Positions 20,490 through 32,251 are shown, numbered from the stretch's first letter. The stretch is 64,000 bases of DNA from Symsagittifera roscoffensis (GCF_963678635.1 NC_087067.1:27661547-27725546), one strand, 5' to 3'. The notes: a model not told the origin generated them from the letters alone. Made by a program: numbers and translations.

Positions 20490-20812
20490 ATCTAATAAAA
20501 ATACGGCAACATATTTGTTTTCATGCATTGATTTGCGGAAGATTTCAGTGGATGGGGTCCAATAAAGGGTGGCGTGCATCGTTGATTGTGAGGTTCTAAA
20601 ATAAATTGGGTGTTGCTGAGCAGGTTTTTAGACAATAAGTCTTCCTTGATTTGTTCGTATAGTAGTTTCTCGAAAACTTTAGAGAGTGCACATGTTATGG
20701 AGAATGGTCTAAAATTCTCTGCTATTTCTGGGTCATCTTTTTTATTTGTATATTGGGGTAACAACCGCTTTTTTGCGTCTTGTTGGAAAAAAACTTCACT
20801 TAATAAATTCAT
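20132..20812 (-). pseudogene. CR1-like RT fragment, palm blocks partly kept (right arm)
   Basis: Minus strand. 20812-20492 is the N-terminal RT block (DDPEIAENFRPFSITCALSK, FEKLLYEQIKEDLL). In continuing frames LLDLSKDFNSINHEHL (about 20500-20450) is the palm A block, and GVPQGTILE (about 20325-20295) is the B block. The sequence then degenerates into a short tag-rich palindrome at 20225-20265. It complements the left fragment, which lacks these blocks. It is a dead copy. Confidence 0.7.
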
Positions 20813-20899
20813 TTAAAAGAAATGTAAGGTGGAGATATATTTCAGTGCAGCCATTTTTCAGAGCCCATGCTGGAAGATCAGAAGGTCCGGTTAAATAAA

Positions 20900-21436
20900 T
20901 TCAGTTCAAGGCATTCCGGGAAGCTGAAAGTTGTTAAAATCAATGTCTACTTGTTTTCCAAGACCCTTCTGGATTCTCGAGTCCGGTCGAAGAGCTGTCT
21001 TCTTGGCAATCAGGAAGGGTAGCAGAACTTTCCAATAGCCCATCGAATGCTCGTGAGTTGCTCGGTAGCCGTTGTAGCTGTACAATTGTTACACCTCGGA
21101 GCGTTCTTCGAATATTGATACTATTCGCTGTTTTTCTTTCAAGTATCTCACTTTCTATCAGCAATAATCCTTGTTAATCCTATTCTGACTAGCGAAAAAC
21201 ATCTCTGTGATTGCACCATCACTTTTATTTCCCGCTTTTCCATTAACCGCGAAATTTACAGGTCGTTACGTGTCTTCATTTTGAACTAATTCATAAAAAA
21301 TTACTTCTTCACCTAAAAACGAACGACCCTTCCCAAATCGTTGAATTGAACAGTTAACACCGTTAATCCTTCGAACCAACCAATTTTCTCATTCAACTGC
21401 TCCATGAATTTCAGGCTATTTTGGTCGAATGTCACA
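20900..21436 (-). mobile_element. LTR-like sequence of the second LTR family (right arm)
   Basis: Mirror of 17710-18245, with the TGTGACATTCGACC start at 21436 reading leftward. The copies differ by small indels and substitutions. Confidence 0.55.
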
Positions 21437-21641
21437 TTATATACCATACTGTTGCACGTTTACCAGGGCTGTTAGACTGCTCATATGGTATGTAACGGTA
21501 GTTGACTCCCTAGTTCCTAGTAGAATAAGCATACTCTCTGTTGTATCCCCCAGAAAGGCAGTGGCCGAGTTGAAAGTTTGTATAATTGAGAAATATAAAG
21601 ACTCATTCAATTTTCACTGTCTTTTTCAACCAATAGCCTGA
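21429..21641 (+). pseudogene. RLE-type retroelement C-terminus, fragment (right arm)
   Basis: Mirror of 17505-17717, 70 codons with only a few changes (for example KVCIIEKYKDS for KICIIEKHKDS). It is truncated by the neighbouring LTR in the same way, so both events predate formation of the palindrome. Confidence 0.7.
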
Positions 21642-21807
21642 AAAATTCAGGGTGTCCCCGGCTCTAGAATTGAGTTTTTCAAAATTCTAATTCAAAAACT
21701 TGCAATAATTCACATACATTTTGGTTCTAAACCATCATTTTAAAAAAATAGCCAATCACAGGTGACCTCTAAATTACAATTAAAATTAAAATTTTTAACC
21801 TCTAAAA

Positions 21808-22362
21808 TTAGTTAACCACTTGTATATTAATTTGTTTGCAAGTTTCTGAGTCATAATTGTGATTTAAGCATGTACGTTTTAAATAAAAAACCAAAAAAAT
21901 TTGGGACTTAATTTTCAGTGCTAACTCGTTGCTCCTAATTTCATCGCGCGTGTTCAAGCCCGGTTTCTCTTTTCTGATATGTTTTGCCTCTAGTGTTAAC
22001 AATTTTGTTTGGTTGTTTGACCTATCTATAATTTCCCAACTGAGATCTGCGCTATTTCCCTCAAGTTGGCATTGCTGAAGGTGGAGGCCTACCGGTGAGT
22101 CTGCTTTCTTATGTTCCTCAATTCTAGTGGTCAATTGTCGAACAGCTTGTCCGACATAGGTGGAAGTGCATCCACTGAATGACAGCTTGTAAACCACTCT
22201 TGACTTGAGGTCATTAGAAAATGCTGACTTAAGTGATGGTAAACATCTTTCTAGTTTTCTTGTGGTGTAAACCACATGAACGTTTGTTAATTTTCGTAAC
22301 CTGTTATCAAAATATTGGCTTTGGTTACCTCTATATTGCACCATCAGCATTGGGGGCTTCAC
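21808..22362 (-). CDS. PLE-3: GIY-YIG endonuclease, open 184-codon copy (right arm)
   Basis: The best-preserved GIY-YIG domain in the window. In order: MVQYRGNQSQYFDNRLRKL, the VYTTRKLERCLPSLKSAF linker, VVYKLSFSGC (GIY-like), TYVGQAVRQLTTRIEEHKK (YIG-like with the R and E...H signature), GLHLQQC, and LNTRDEIRSNELALK near the C-terminus. Family members cut target DNA during Penelope retrotransposition. There is no RT in front, so the element cannot move on its own. The domain itself is unbroken, unlike the left-arm copy. Confidence 0.8.
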   Translation of the reverse strand: MKPPMLMVQYRGNQSQYFDNRLRKLTNVHVVYTTRKLERCLPSLKSAFSNDLKSRVVYKLSFSGCTSTYVGQAVRQLTTRIEEHKKADSPVGLHLQQCQLEGNSADLSWEIIDRSNNQTKLLTLEAKHIRKEKPGLNTRDEIRSNELALKIKSQIFLVFYLKRTCLNHNYDSETCKQINIQVVN

Positions 22363-22379
22363 ATCCTTTGGTGATCCTT

Positions 22380-22876
22380 TGGGATTTCACATCCTTCGAA
22401 CACGCGCGATGATTTTAGGAGCAAGGAGCTAACACTGAAATTTTAATCCCAAATATTTTTTTTTTAAGTACATGTCTAAAACGAATTTATGACTCAGAAA
22501 CTTCCAGACAAATTAATTTAAACTGTTTAACTAATTTTAGAGGTTAAAATTATTTTAGTGTTAAAAGTAATTTAGAGGTCAACTGTGATTGGCTAATTTT
22601 TCACCATGATGTATTAGAACCAAAATAAGTACGATTTATTGTAAATCACATTTGTAAATTGATGTATTGTCGTTATTTACATTAAATGATTGTAAAAATT
22701 TTCTTAAAATATTTACAAAACGCTCAAAGATTACAAAACGATCCAAGAGTTTTTCCAAATCGATCTTGAGTTTTTTCGTAATAAGCTCTGTAGGAACTTG
22801 AGAACATGTACCGAGCAACCCGGTGGAGATAGTTTCAATAAACATAAGAATCTCCCTTGCAAAACATGCACCTGAA
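22380..22876 (+). pseudogene. Truncated PLE tail, head to head with PLE-3 (right arm)
   Basis: Mirror of 16265-16770. The plus strand reads the terminal TRDDF/SKELTLK-like block near 22395-22440, then an AT-rich 3' UTR related to that of PLE-3. It ends at the point where the right arm joins the endonuclease fragment. Confidence 0.55.
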
Positions 22877-22879
22877 ACT

Positions 22880-24060
22880 AAGCAGCGACAATAAATATCC
22901 TTGTTTACAATATCAGAAGTATTCTTGAGTATCAATGGCGGACAACCTTCTCTAATGCTGTCCAAGTAAAAAACGCTTATCAAGTCATCTGCCTAAGTGA
23001 AACCTGGTTGACAGAAAGCATCGGCGACGCTGCACTTTTTCTGACAAACTACTTTATTCACCGAAATGACCGACCGAGTGACAAAGGTTAACAAAACATG
23101 GTGGCGTACTTATAGCAGTAAACCGTAACAATCCAAGTAGCCATTTCATTTCCGCGTTTCAAAACTGTGTTATCATCCGCATATCCCTGAACAAGCCGAT
23201 TATAACTTGCTGCAACTACAGCGCTCCTTCAGACAGTACCTACACATGGGACATCTCAGATCTAGTCGAACTCCTATAACTCTTGAGGCGTAAGCAATTT
23301 GATTAAAGTGCAATTTGTTCGTATATAGTTGGAGATATGAATTTTAACTGTGCACACTGGCCGTCAAAGACTTCAACTTCTCTAGATGAACAGTCATTCC
23401 TTGACAAACTCTGTGAGTCAAACTTCCAAAAACTAATCAAAACCCCTGATGGAAAATCACTAGAAGTTCATCTTAGTAACAAACCGCGTTTTATCACCAG
23501 CATGAAATTTGACAACCATCTGAGTAGTCTATTCAGTTCCGACCTTTGCCAGTCCATGCCAAAGTCTCATTTGACTACCGACTTGTTCACAAAAAGACAC
23601 CAGCCATCAAACAAAACTAGATTTTGGCTTTTTTGCGTATAAGAAAGCAAACTGGGAAAAAGTGAATGAATTCATTCATCAACACACCTTCCAACCATTT
23701 TGCTTGAGCAACGTTGAACTGATGCTCGATCATTGGTACGAGTGGTTACTACAGGGTCTGCTACCAATCACTACAAAACACAGGTTTAAGTTAGCTTCTT
23801 GGGTGGGAAGCGATTCCTCCAACCTGATCAAAAAACTAGATACACTACAAGTTAAAAGTCAGCGAAAACCTACCCCATTGAACGAAAGCAAAATTGAAAG
23901 TCTGCAAACTGACTAACACTGCCCCTTCAAAATGACCAGCATCTCCACAAAAAAATGCTTTGAGAATGGGAAATTCAACAATATCTGAAATCGATCATCA
24001 AGTCTAGCACGATCCCTTCAGAGATTTTCCTAGATCAAAAAACAACCAATACAGACGCTC
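22880..24060 (+). pseudogene. CR1-like element: endonuclease and linker (right arm)
   Basis: Starts abruptly with the N-terminal APE-endonuclease block (the counterpart of NILAYNVRSI), then LSETWLTES near 23000. Many stops follow, then an open piece at 23337-23642 (FNCAHWPSKTSTSLDEQSFL, NFQKLIKTPDGKSLEVHL) that corresponds to the late endonuclease blocks, and the linker at 23662-23916 (NVELMLDHWYEWLLQ). The upstream ORF1-like part is missing compared with the left arm. Non-functional. Confidence 0.65.
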
Positions 24061-24184
24061 AAAAAGTTGAATTGTTTAACATATCTTTTCAATCATTTTT
24101 CACACTAAACGCCAATGTTGGGAAAGCAGAACGACTGTGCAAAAAGAAATTTTTTCGGATGGTACTACATTTAGTCATCTACAA

Positions 24185-24290
24185 GCTATGAATGTATATA
24201 TGTCCGCATGTAAAAAAGTATGTGTTTGTAAATGTTGAAATGTATGTATGAATGTATGTATGTATGCATATATGAATGTGGATGTGTATG
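24185..24290. repeat. Tetranucleotide microsatellite (right arm)
   Basis: Imperfect atgtatgtatga-type repeats, mirror of 12950-13045, at the position of the lost RT core. Confidence 0.8.
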
Positions 24291-24738
24291 TTGACAAGCA
24301 ATAGCCATATCTCCTATAAAAACAAACTCGTAAAACTTAACATCCTTCCTTTGTCTCTATACCAAGAGATTCATGTTGGACTGCTGTTTGCAAAAATATT
24401 AGCTGAAGAAGTTGACCTCGACTGGAGAAGCCATGTAAGCATCACTGACGTTGGAAACCGAAAAGCTCAAATGACACGAAAATTCGTCTGCAAAAAAATG
24501 CGTCTGAAGAAGTGCGAATCGGATTTGGTTTCGGGCATGTCGTCATGCTGATCTGTACAACGAATACTTCAAATGTGACATATTGTTTGACCCAGAATGC
24601 AAAAACAGACTTCTGGGAATGTACGCAAAATTTTTCAGAACTCGTTATAACGAATCAGATACATGCACTTGGCGCATTTTTTGCGAATGCAACAACTGTA
24701 GAGACCTGAAGAAACTTATACTTATAACTGAAAACTAA
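24276..24738 (+). pseudogene. CR1-like RT C-terminal tail, copy at the right arm and repeat S
   Basis: 24276-24551 reads KNKLVKLNILPLSLYQE, LFAKILAEEVDLDW and MTRKFVCKKMRLKKCES, then a frame change leads to the cysteine-rich end and TAA at 24736-24738. From 24360 it is the same sequence as 1-379. Confidence 0.6.
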
Positions 24739-26389
24739 ACTTTGAACAATCCAATGACTGGCTTTTATGCGAACCCTTGGATTACTTTCCTAAATCCGTT
24801 GTTATTTTTATAATTATTTTTTAACTTAAAAAAGACTATTCAACCAGTTAATTATCCAACTTTTGCTCTAAAATTCGCTTATTTTTATATCAGTTCAATT
24901 GATCTTTTTCTAGTTATGAAACGGTTTCCTAACCAAAGATGGGATTGAACGACTTTACTAATTAGCTCTCTTGCCGTAGTGCAGTTAAATTTCTTTTTCA
25001 GAGGGAATGGAGAAAGTTTTTTCGGACTGGAAGAAGTTCGAAGACAGTGTAAATCTGCTGCAAGTGAGTTTTTGTCAAATGTATTTTTGATATTGCTAAT
25101 TCGTTGAAATGAAACACGATTAAAACCGTAAAAACAAGTGTCATGCAATCAGTTTTCCTATTTTTTTTCTGATAAATCCAAGGATTAAGGAAAGGATGCA
25201 TTTGTTTCTAGCATGAGTCGCAAACAAAAGTGCTACTTTTTTTGATATTTATGAAAATGCTGCTTTGCTACTAAAGTTGTTGCCTGTGTATCACGAGGCT
25301 GCAGTCGCGCTGAAGGACTATGTGATTTGACATTTGAATTGTCATGAGTTAATACATTTGATGTTTTTTTTAAATATGCTTTAGAAAAGTAAATTTTGAA
25401 GCAAACAAAGCATGTTTTTAACTGATAAGACAATTTTATAAACTCATTTAAAATTGCATGGTAATTTTCCCAAAATTTATTTAATAAGTAAAATCATCAT
25501 CAATTCATTTTTCATATAATACAGTCGCTGTCCAGCTATTGCGAAGTCTTCAGCAAATTTTCGCATGCCTTTTTCGAAAGTAGAAATAAAGCAACGGCGA
25601 ACACTGAACCCCACAACAGAACGCTATTCAGACTTCACTCGCCATAGAAGCCACTGCGGATAAAATGTAAAAGGCCGACTAATTGCAGAAAAAGAAAAAT
25701 ACGGCGAAGTCGAAAAAGTCTTTGGCAATACTTGTTTTGAATTTATACAAGGAACTGGAGTTTTTACAAGAAATTTATACAAGTAACATTCAAAATTTGC
25801 AAAGACATCGCCACAAAATTTATTTTCATGCTTTACGAAAGGAGTTCAAGGAAATCTCTTTAATCAGAACAACTCCAAATGTAAGCAAAAGCTAGAGTGA
25901 AGAAATAATAGCAGAAAACTTTGCACCTAAATTAATCGGAAAAGACTGACTCAGTCAACAGCAAAGAAAAATGTTTTCTCTGCCGCTGAAAATGGGCGTT
26001 TTTAAAATCAAAATGCTCACAGATTTCTCCCACAACTATGAATGGTCAAAAACAATTTTCTACATGCCAGTGAACCACTTACACTCATTCAACTTCAGCT
26101 AAAAAAACTTCTGGGGAAGCCAAAAAAACTATTAAACAAGGCTTGTACCGTAAAAGAGGAAAAAAACAAGGGAAGTTTCCATTGAAAACGTAGTTTCCAA
26201 CCGTATTCCAACCATAATGCAGGCCTAATCATTTTTTGCTTTTTATGCATTTTTGTAAGGATAGTACGGCCCTATTCAATATGTGCACGGACCATTACTA
26301 CACGGGGGCCTTAAATTAAACTGTAGAAAAGGTTCATCAATCATAAGCAGAAAACGACAACATAGGCAAAGAGTTACTCGCGAGGAAAA
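24739..26389. other. No recognised gene (repeat S copy 2), with exon-like island 25002-25063
   Basis: The same sequence as 380-2030, including the bracketed 62-bp exon-like segment. Confidence 0.4.
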
Positions 26390-27574
26390 AGAAGGACTTT
26401 ATACGAGGTTGAGATCAACGGGGCGCAGCCGGCTAGCCTGTATCGATAAGCAAAGGTACACCAACAAGGCACACCACTTCGTCCCGTCCTTTCTTTACCT
26501 GGTAGCTCATATGACAACCTAAATAAAACTACTTTGATGAAAATAAGGGGCCAGGGAGATATGGGAGAAAACTGAATTGGACTCTGATGAGAGTATAACC
26601 TCCATTGATGTAAAGAGTTTGTACACTAATGTCCCGCTTAAGAACGCTGTTGAAAGAGCCCGAGGAGATTATATGAGCAAGTCAACCCACCGGAAACATC
26701 TCGGAAGACTATGAAAAAATTACTGAAATTGGCAGTGAGTAGGGAACACTTTAAATGCAATGATTTTTGGTATAAACAAATCACTGGCAGCAACAATGGC
26801 CAATTTGCGGCTCAAAGAATACGAACCTGCATTAAGGAAACAAGTACCGAAATTGACTGGCTAGATAAGAGTAACAAGAAAGTCTGCCCTGTCAGAAAAA
26901 GGTGACCTATCGGACTAAAGGGGTAGAATGCGAATATTGTTTGAATTGGTACTTTTTAGGGTGTAGTAACAGTTTGAAATCCAAACACGCAGAAATCGCT
27001 GAAGCAGTGTACTATTGCATTACTTGTATTAAACAACAGGAAGCAGATCAGACTGAGAATGGTGTTAAAGTTTTTCTAAGGTTTGTGGACGACATAGTTA
27101 GAACTGTCAAGAGCGATCCTGGGTTAGTTCTCGAGGCTGCCAATAAGTTGCATCCAAACTTGCAGTTCACCATAGAAGAACTTGATAGTAACAGTAATTT
27201 GGCCTTTTTGGATTTAAATGTCAACGTGAGATCAGAAAAAAAGGTCACATGTGGGTGGTACCAAAAACCCACTGATACCGGCACCATTCTAAATTTCAGA
27301 GGTTGCGCACTTTTGCATTACAAAAGAAACATTATTGAAGGGACAGTTCATAGGGTTTTCAGAAATACCTCAACATGGAGAAAATTTTTCCAGGCATTGG
27401 AAAAAAATAGGAAATAAGGGATTGAAAATCAATATCCGAAAAATTGGTAGTGTTTGGCACTCTTAACAAGATCATTGAGGGAAAGAAAAAATTAGAGATG
27501 AAGGCATCAGAACCGAGAAAGGATAAATGGTTAAAAGACTCATCCCCTTTTTCACAATGCAATATCAAGGCAAG
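26390..27574 (+). pseudogene. PLE-1 reverse transcriptase, copy 2
   Basis: Identical by eye to 2031-3215. The longest piece is 26902-27417, with FLRFVDDIVRT preceded by a PHD-like cysteine cluster. The same frameshifts are present in both copies, so they predate the duplication. Confidence 0.8.
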
Positions 27575-28204
27575 CTTTCGTTACATGCAAAGATAACCAC
27601 ATTACTATGTCTCGGATCCCCAGACTAAGTGATTACCATTAAAAACACGGCTCGGATACCATATTTTTATTTTGTTTTTAGTGACAGTTATATACTAAAC
27701 CCATTGGAAATGGATTGACCGTTTCCTCGTTCCTGCTACTCATGCTCCGAAATACAATATAAAATTGGAGTTAATTCAACTACTCAGGGCATCACATCAG
27801 CTAAAAAGTGAGTTTTGCAGTCTACTAAGCCCTTGGGCACCAGGCCATCAATTCCACTCTTTCAGAGATAACTCTTTTATCTTGCCAATCTCGTGGCACG
27901 GGAGGGTACTGATCCGCTCCGGGTATCCCACTTAAGCGGCCTTTCTTCTTATCGGCGCCCGTTACGCGTCTTATCGCGCGTGATCGTCACGATAAGACAC
28001 TTCGTGTTTTTTCTTTCGTTTTTCTCGACTGATTCTCGTCTTTTCTATCCGGTTGTCTCTCTTTTTTTTAATTTTCTTGTCAAATATGGTGTTTTTGCAC
28101 TTCTCAGAAGTAGACGGCTGAGCTTCGAAACTTCGAAAAAAAAATTCAGAATTTTGTGATCCTCGTTTTTACTGATAATCGATCGCTAAAATTTTTTGTC
28201 ATTT
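27575..28204. other. PLE-1 interrupting sequence, copy 2
   Basis: The same as 3216-3845, with the hairpin at 27970-28000. Confidence 0.45.
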
Positions 28205-28208
28205 TTCT

Positions 28209-28674
28209 AGTGCCGCGAAAGTTCGACTGTGCCAATCCGGGGGAATGGCACACCATTGCAACAGTTAGTTGCAAAGGTTCGGCAAATATCCGGGGCACAA
28301 ATATAACTTTTACAACAAGAAAATTGAAAACATGCTTGCCATCCTTCAAAACTTCCTTTGCTCGTAAACTGTGACGCAAAGTGGTGTATAAGCCTACATG
28401 TAGTGGAAGTAACCCACCTATGTGGGCCAGACAGTCCGAAATTTAGCCACGAGGGTCGATGAGCACCGCAAAGGGGACTCCCCAGTAGGTCAACACCTGT
28501 TAGAATGTAATAAGGAGGTAGGCGGTACTGCTGAGCTGAAGTCAGAGGTTATAGACCAAACAGCCAACTTTCATAAGCTACTCACACTAGAGGCGTTGCA
28601 CATTATGGGGAGAGGCCGAGGATCAACAGACGCGATGAACTCTGGAGCCGGGAATTAACACTAAAATTATAGTC
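28209..28674 (+). pseudogene. PLE-1 GIY-YIG endonuclease, copy 2
   Basis: The same as 3850-4315. Open pieces are 28156-28374 and 28422-28658, separated by the same frameshift. Confidence 0.8.
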
Positions 28675-29288
28675 TATGTGTAACATGGCTAAAAGTTGAA
28701 AACTGACAAGTCAGAATCAAAAACATTCCCAAATCGAAATTTGATAACCATGAAAGAACAAAAATTAAAAAATCTCTGAATCTTACAGTAAGATGATATT
28801 AATGATTACGTAATTTATGTAATTACAGTTGTGTAAATTCGATCGGTCAAAAAGTTTTAGAGCATTCTTATAGATGTTTCTCATTTTTCAGATTTTTGAT
28901 AGTTTTGTAAATAATTTGAGAATGCGTTTAAAGTGTAAATTCAAATAAAGTTTTTGCACATTTTTGTGCATCTTCAAGTCTTACGAATTCTAAACTATTT
29001 TACAGAAAGATCAAAGATCATAAAAAGTGTCATACACATCATTATTTCAAATATTACAGAATTCAACCGATCAAAACTTTACAAATTTTACTGAAATCAC
29101 GTAACAGTTAATATTTAATAATTATAAAGATTTTGTCACAAATATCTGAGAGTTTTCACCTCGTTTATTTTAGCAATTTCGTTTTGTCGCTAATTTTTAT
29201 GCTAACATGTAAGTTATTTGAACAATTTTTGTTTTAGACAGAATTTTTTGATTCTGGAACTATAGCCTTAGTGTCAGCTCCCTACCTC
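28675..29288. other. AT-rich interval between convergent PLEs, copy 2
   Basis: The same as 4316-4929. No gene seen. Confidence 0.5.
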
Positions 29289-31350
29289 TAAACTCGTCGC
29301 GCGTGTTAATAACCGGTCTCTCTTTCCTAATGTGCAGCGCCTCTAATGTAAGTAACTTGACGCTGCTGGTTGATTATTTTCCATTTAAACTCCGACTTAC
29401 CTTTCTCACTACCACACTGCCTTATATGCTGTCCAACTGGGGTATCCTCTTTTCGGTGTTCCTCAATCCTTGTGGTGAGATGTCGGACCGTCTGGCCAAA
29501 ATAGCTGGATTTGCATCCACAACATTCAAGTCTGTGAACCACCTTTGATTTCAGTTAACTGGAAAAGGAGGATTTTGGAGAGGGCGTACAAGTTTTCATT
29601 TTTTTTCGTCGTGATTATTATCTGCGCATTGGTGATATCGCGCCCTTTGTTTTGCTAATGTCTGACTGTGTTTCCCCCTTATTTTTCTCAGCCATGTTTT
29701 TTTTGTTTTTGCCCTCTCTGATGATCTTTTCAAGGGCATGTGATGCAACCCGCGACGAGCAACTTTCCGGATATTGGTTATCCAACCACTGTTCACAGTT
29801 GATTTTCATCGCTTTATCATATTCTCTCCATGTTAATGTACTGCGGAAAAACCGGTGAACAGTTCTTTCAATCACATTTCTCTTACACTGAAGGGGGCGC
29901 AGCTTCTAAAAATTAGTATGGTACCTGTATCTGTTGGTTTTGATACCACCCACAGTTAATTTTCCTGCTTTTGTCAAAACTAATTTGTAAATCCAAAAAC
30001 GCCAAATTCCCGTTTGTGTTTGGTGTCTCTATTGTGAATTGTATATTTAGATGTAGTAAGTTCGCAGCCCGTAGCACTTTTTCAGGATCACCCTTCACTG
30101 TTCTCACTTTAACGTCAACGTAACGGAGAAATAACATAGCTTGCTGCAGTGACTTATTTTTCTCTCTTATCGCGATGCATTTTCTACAGTACCAGACGTT
30201 TCTTTTATATTTCGATACTCATCATCTGATATATCACCGCATTTTATGTGATACCAGTTCAAACAGCATTCAATTTCTACACTTTTTGACCTGTACGTGA
30301 CTTTCTTATTGCACTCGGGACATATTCCGTTAAGATTTTTTCGGGCAAAAACATTTCGTTAATATCCCTTGATAGCGCGGTTTCGTACTGCTGCAGCCAA
30401 AGATTTGCTAAGATAACGCAAGAGATGCCCCCATTGCCAAACCATCTTTCAGAACGTACCATTATTAATTGCACTTGAAATGCTTTTGACTAACTGCCAT
30501 GTTCAACGGTCTCTTCATGGTTTTCCTAGCAATTGATGGTGGTTCATCTTGCTCATACAATTTTCTCAAAGCTATGTCTTTTGCTTCTTTTAGTAGAACA
30601 TTTGTAACCAAACTCTTCATATCTAGAGATATCAAAGTTTCATTGGGCTCAGGATTGGTGCTCTCTAAGGTTTCTCTCGCATCTAGTGAGTTGGTTTCGA
30701 TGTTTGCGCCCTCAATTTTCTCGAAAACTTTAGCAAGAACCTTGTTCAAGTTATAAAAAGAGCTACCAGGCAATGAGAGGACCGGTCTTAATGGTGTATT
30801 TTCTTTATGCATCTTCGCCAACCCCTAAAGCCTGGCGGGCTGCCCCCCAGTAGACCTCAACCTTGTCTAGAGATTCTCACTTATTTCGTCTATTTTCCTC
30901 ATAGCCAACAACTCCTTATTGATGTCTCTTTCTATCTTCAAAATATTCGCACCACTTGTTCCTTTATTTTCGCTGAATTGATTTGAATCTAATGTATCTG
31001 ACAACTTGTTCTCGTAGGTGTCCTTCCTCATTACACAAAAACCCACGCCCTTGTCATACGGTACCGCAATTAATCTATTTCTCTTCAGATACTTTCGGAC
31101 CTTCTCAACGCCTTTGTCAGATGGTGTTTGTTTCACCCTTTTAGCATAGGCTTTTGCCACAGCTTCGATCTCACAAAGGGCCTCCACGGGGATTTTAGGA
31201 TTTTTGAGATCAGATAGAAAGATGTCAATATCGGTGAGAAAGTGTGTCTCATTAAATTTATCCCTGACGGCATGTTTGGGCCCTAATGCCAATGCTTGTT
31301 GTACCCAATTTGTTAATTCAACATCATCAAGAGCTCTTACCGAACCCTCA
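29270..31350 (-). pseudogene. PLE-2: Penelope-like element, RT with embedded PHD finger and GIY-YIG, interrupted by an LTR element
   Basis: Minus strand, from the insertion point leftward. 31350-30867 is the RT N-terminal part (LTNWVQQALALGPKHAVRDK, IAVPYDKGVGFCVM). 30821-30465 has KMHKENTPLRPVLSLPGSSF and LISLDMKSLVTNVLLKEA. 30474-30277 has ILANLWLQQYETAL. A PHD-like finger follows at about 30310-30185 (CPECNKKV, CCLNWYHIKC), then FLRYVDVKVRT (30137-29913) with a lost catalytic aspartate, HRFFRSTLTW, and the GIY-YIG block (29542-29327). There are several frameshifts. The 5' part lies at 48711-49193 beyond the inserted element. Confidence 0.85.
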
Positions 31351-32240
31351 TGTGCCAGTCGGTCATGTCTGGAGGTTTGACCTTGAGAAACACGTAATTT
31401 TGGAGTGAAGTTTTAATTTTAAAAATTTCGAATGGAGCCTGTCATGCTCAGTTTTCTCGAACCAACTGAAAACAAAAAGTGAAAAATCAGAACGTCCGAA
31501 TTGACAATTGCGGGAAACTACTCAAAAAAAGGGCAGGAAATTGCTATTCGCAATTTCTCGATACGAAATAATAAGAGAGTAGAGCTGTCTTATCCCGAAA
31601 ACAGGAGAATATAACACAGACTTGAGAAAGGACGATTATTCGAACGGAACAGAGTGAACATTCAGTGGAAGAGAGGACAACTCGAGTGTCCCGATGGTTC
31701 ATACAGAAACTTTGATTCTTGAGACAGAACTTACTTCTGTTGTTAAAACTAATTAGCATCAAACTTATTTAGTTATATTATTTGATTCTCGAGCTGCTCA
31801 TCTTTTAATTACTCCTCATACTCAAGCGCATCGACATGTGAGTTCTCAATTAAATTTCTCGAGTGTATTTTATGATAGTTATGTTGAGATAAGGCGAGTT
31901 TTAGGTTGATCCATCTGAAATGGATCAAAGTTCCACTGTCCAATAAAAAGTAACTAAGCGGATTGTTCCGACCCGGTTTTTAACGGCGTTCATGTATTTT
32001 GGGTATTTCGAGACCTAAGTATGGGGACGTTTTTATTTCTAGAGTGGGGGGGGGGGGTATTTTGGTAGTGGCCTTTAAGCTGTAGCGGGTCGTGGTCTCA
32101 TGTCATAAGCGAACCGAATTGGCTCCGACCGTTCTTGAGGTAGAAAAACACAAGAGATAGTGTCCCTGACTCTTGAGCCAATGGTTATAGGGCCTATTTT
32201 TCTTAAGCCTCATGTGTGACTGCAGTAGACGAATGTTACA
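31351..32240 (+). repeat. 5' LTR
   Basis: 890 bp, from TGTGCCAGTCGG to GAATGTTACA. Compared with the 3' LTR it has about four substitutions, a run of 12 G instead of 6 (32046-32057) and one T fewer near 31846. The length difference of 5 bp is fully explained by these indels. It should contain the promoter and polyadenylation signals. I could not identify a TATA box with confidence. Confidence 0.95.
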
Positions 32241-32251
32241 TAGTGTTTTTA

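Larger units (their letters stand above)
20490..24918. repeat. Right arm of the large imperfect palindrome
   Basis: Inverted match to 12307-14354 and 16265-18630 as described for the left arm. The two blocks meet at 22876-22880, where 1.9 kb present in the left arm is missing. The outer 559 bp (24360-24918) is shared with repeat S, so S copy 1 at the window start also carries this end. Confidence 0.9.
24360..30184. repeat. 5.8-kb direct repeat S, copy 2
   Basis: Copy of 1-5825 at offset 24359. The right boundary falls inside the PLE-2 RT at 30184, and PLE-2 continues uninterrupted here. Differences from copy 1: only base 25954 was noticed. On the left it merges with the right palindrome arm. 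Confidence 0.95.

Noticed and set aside
31544-31762. 72-codon minus-strand ORF repeated at 48019-48237
   Set aside because: Present twice only because it lies in the two LTRs. Antisense, no domain.
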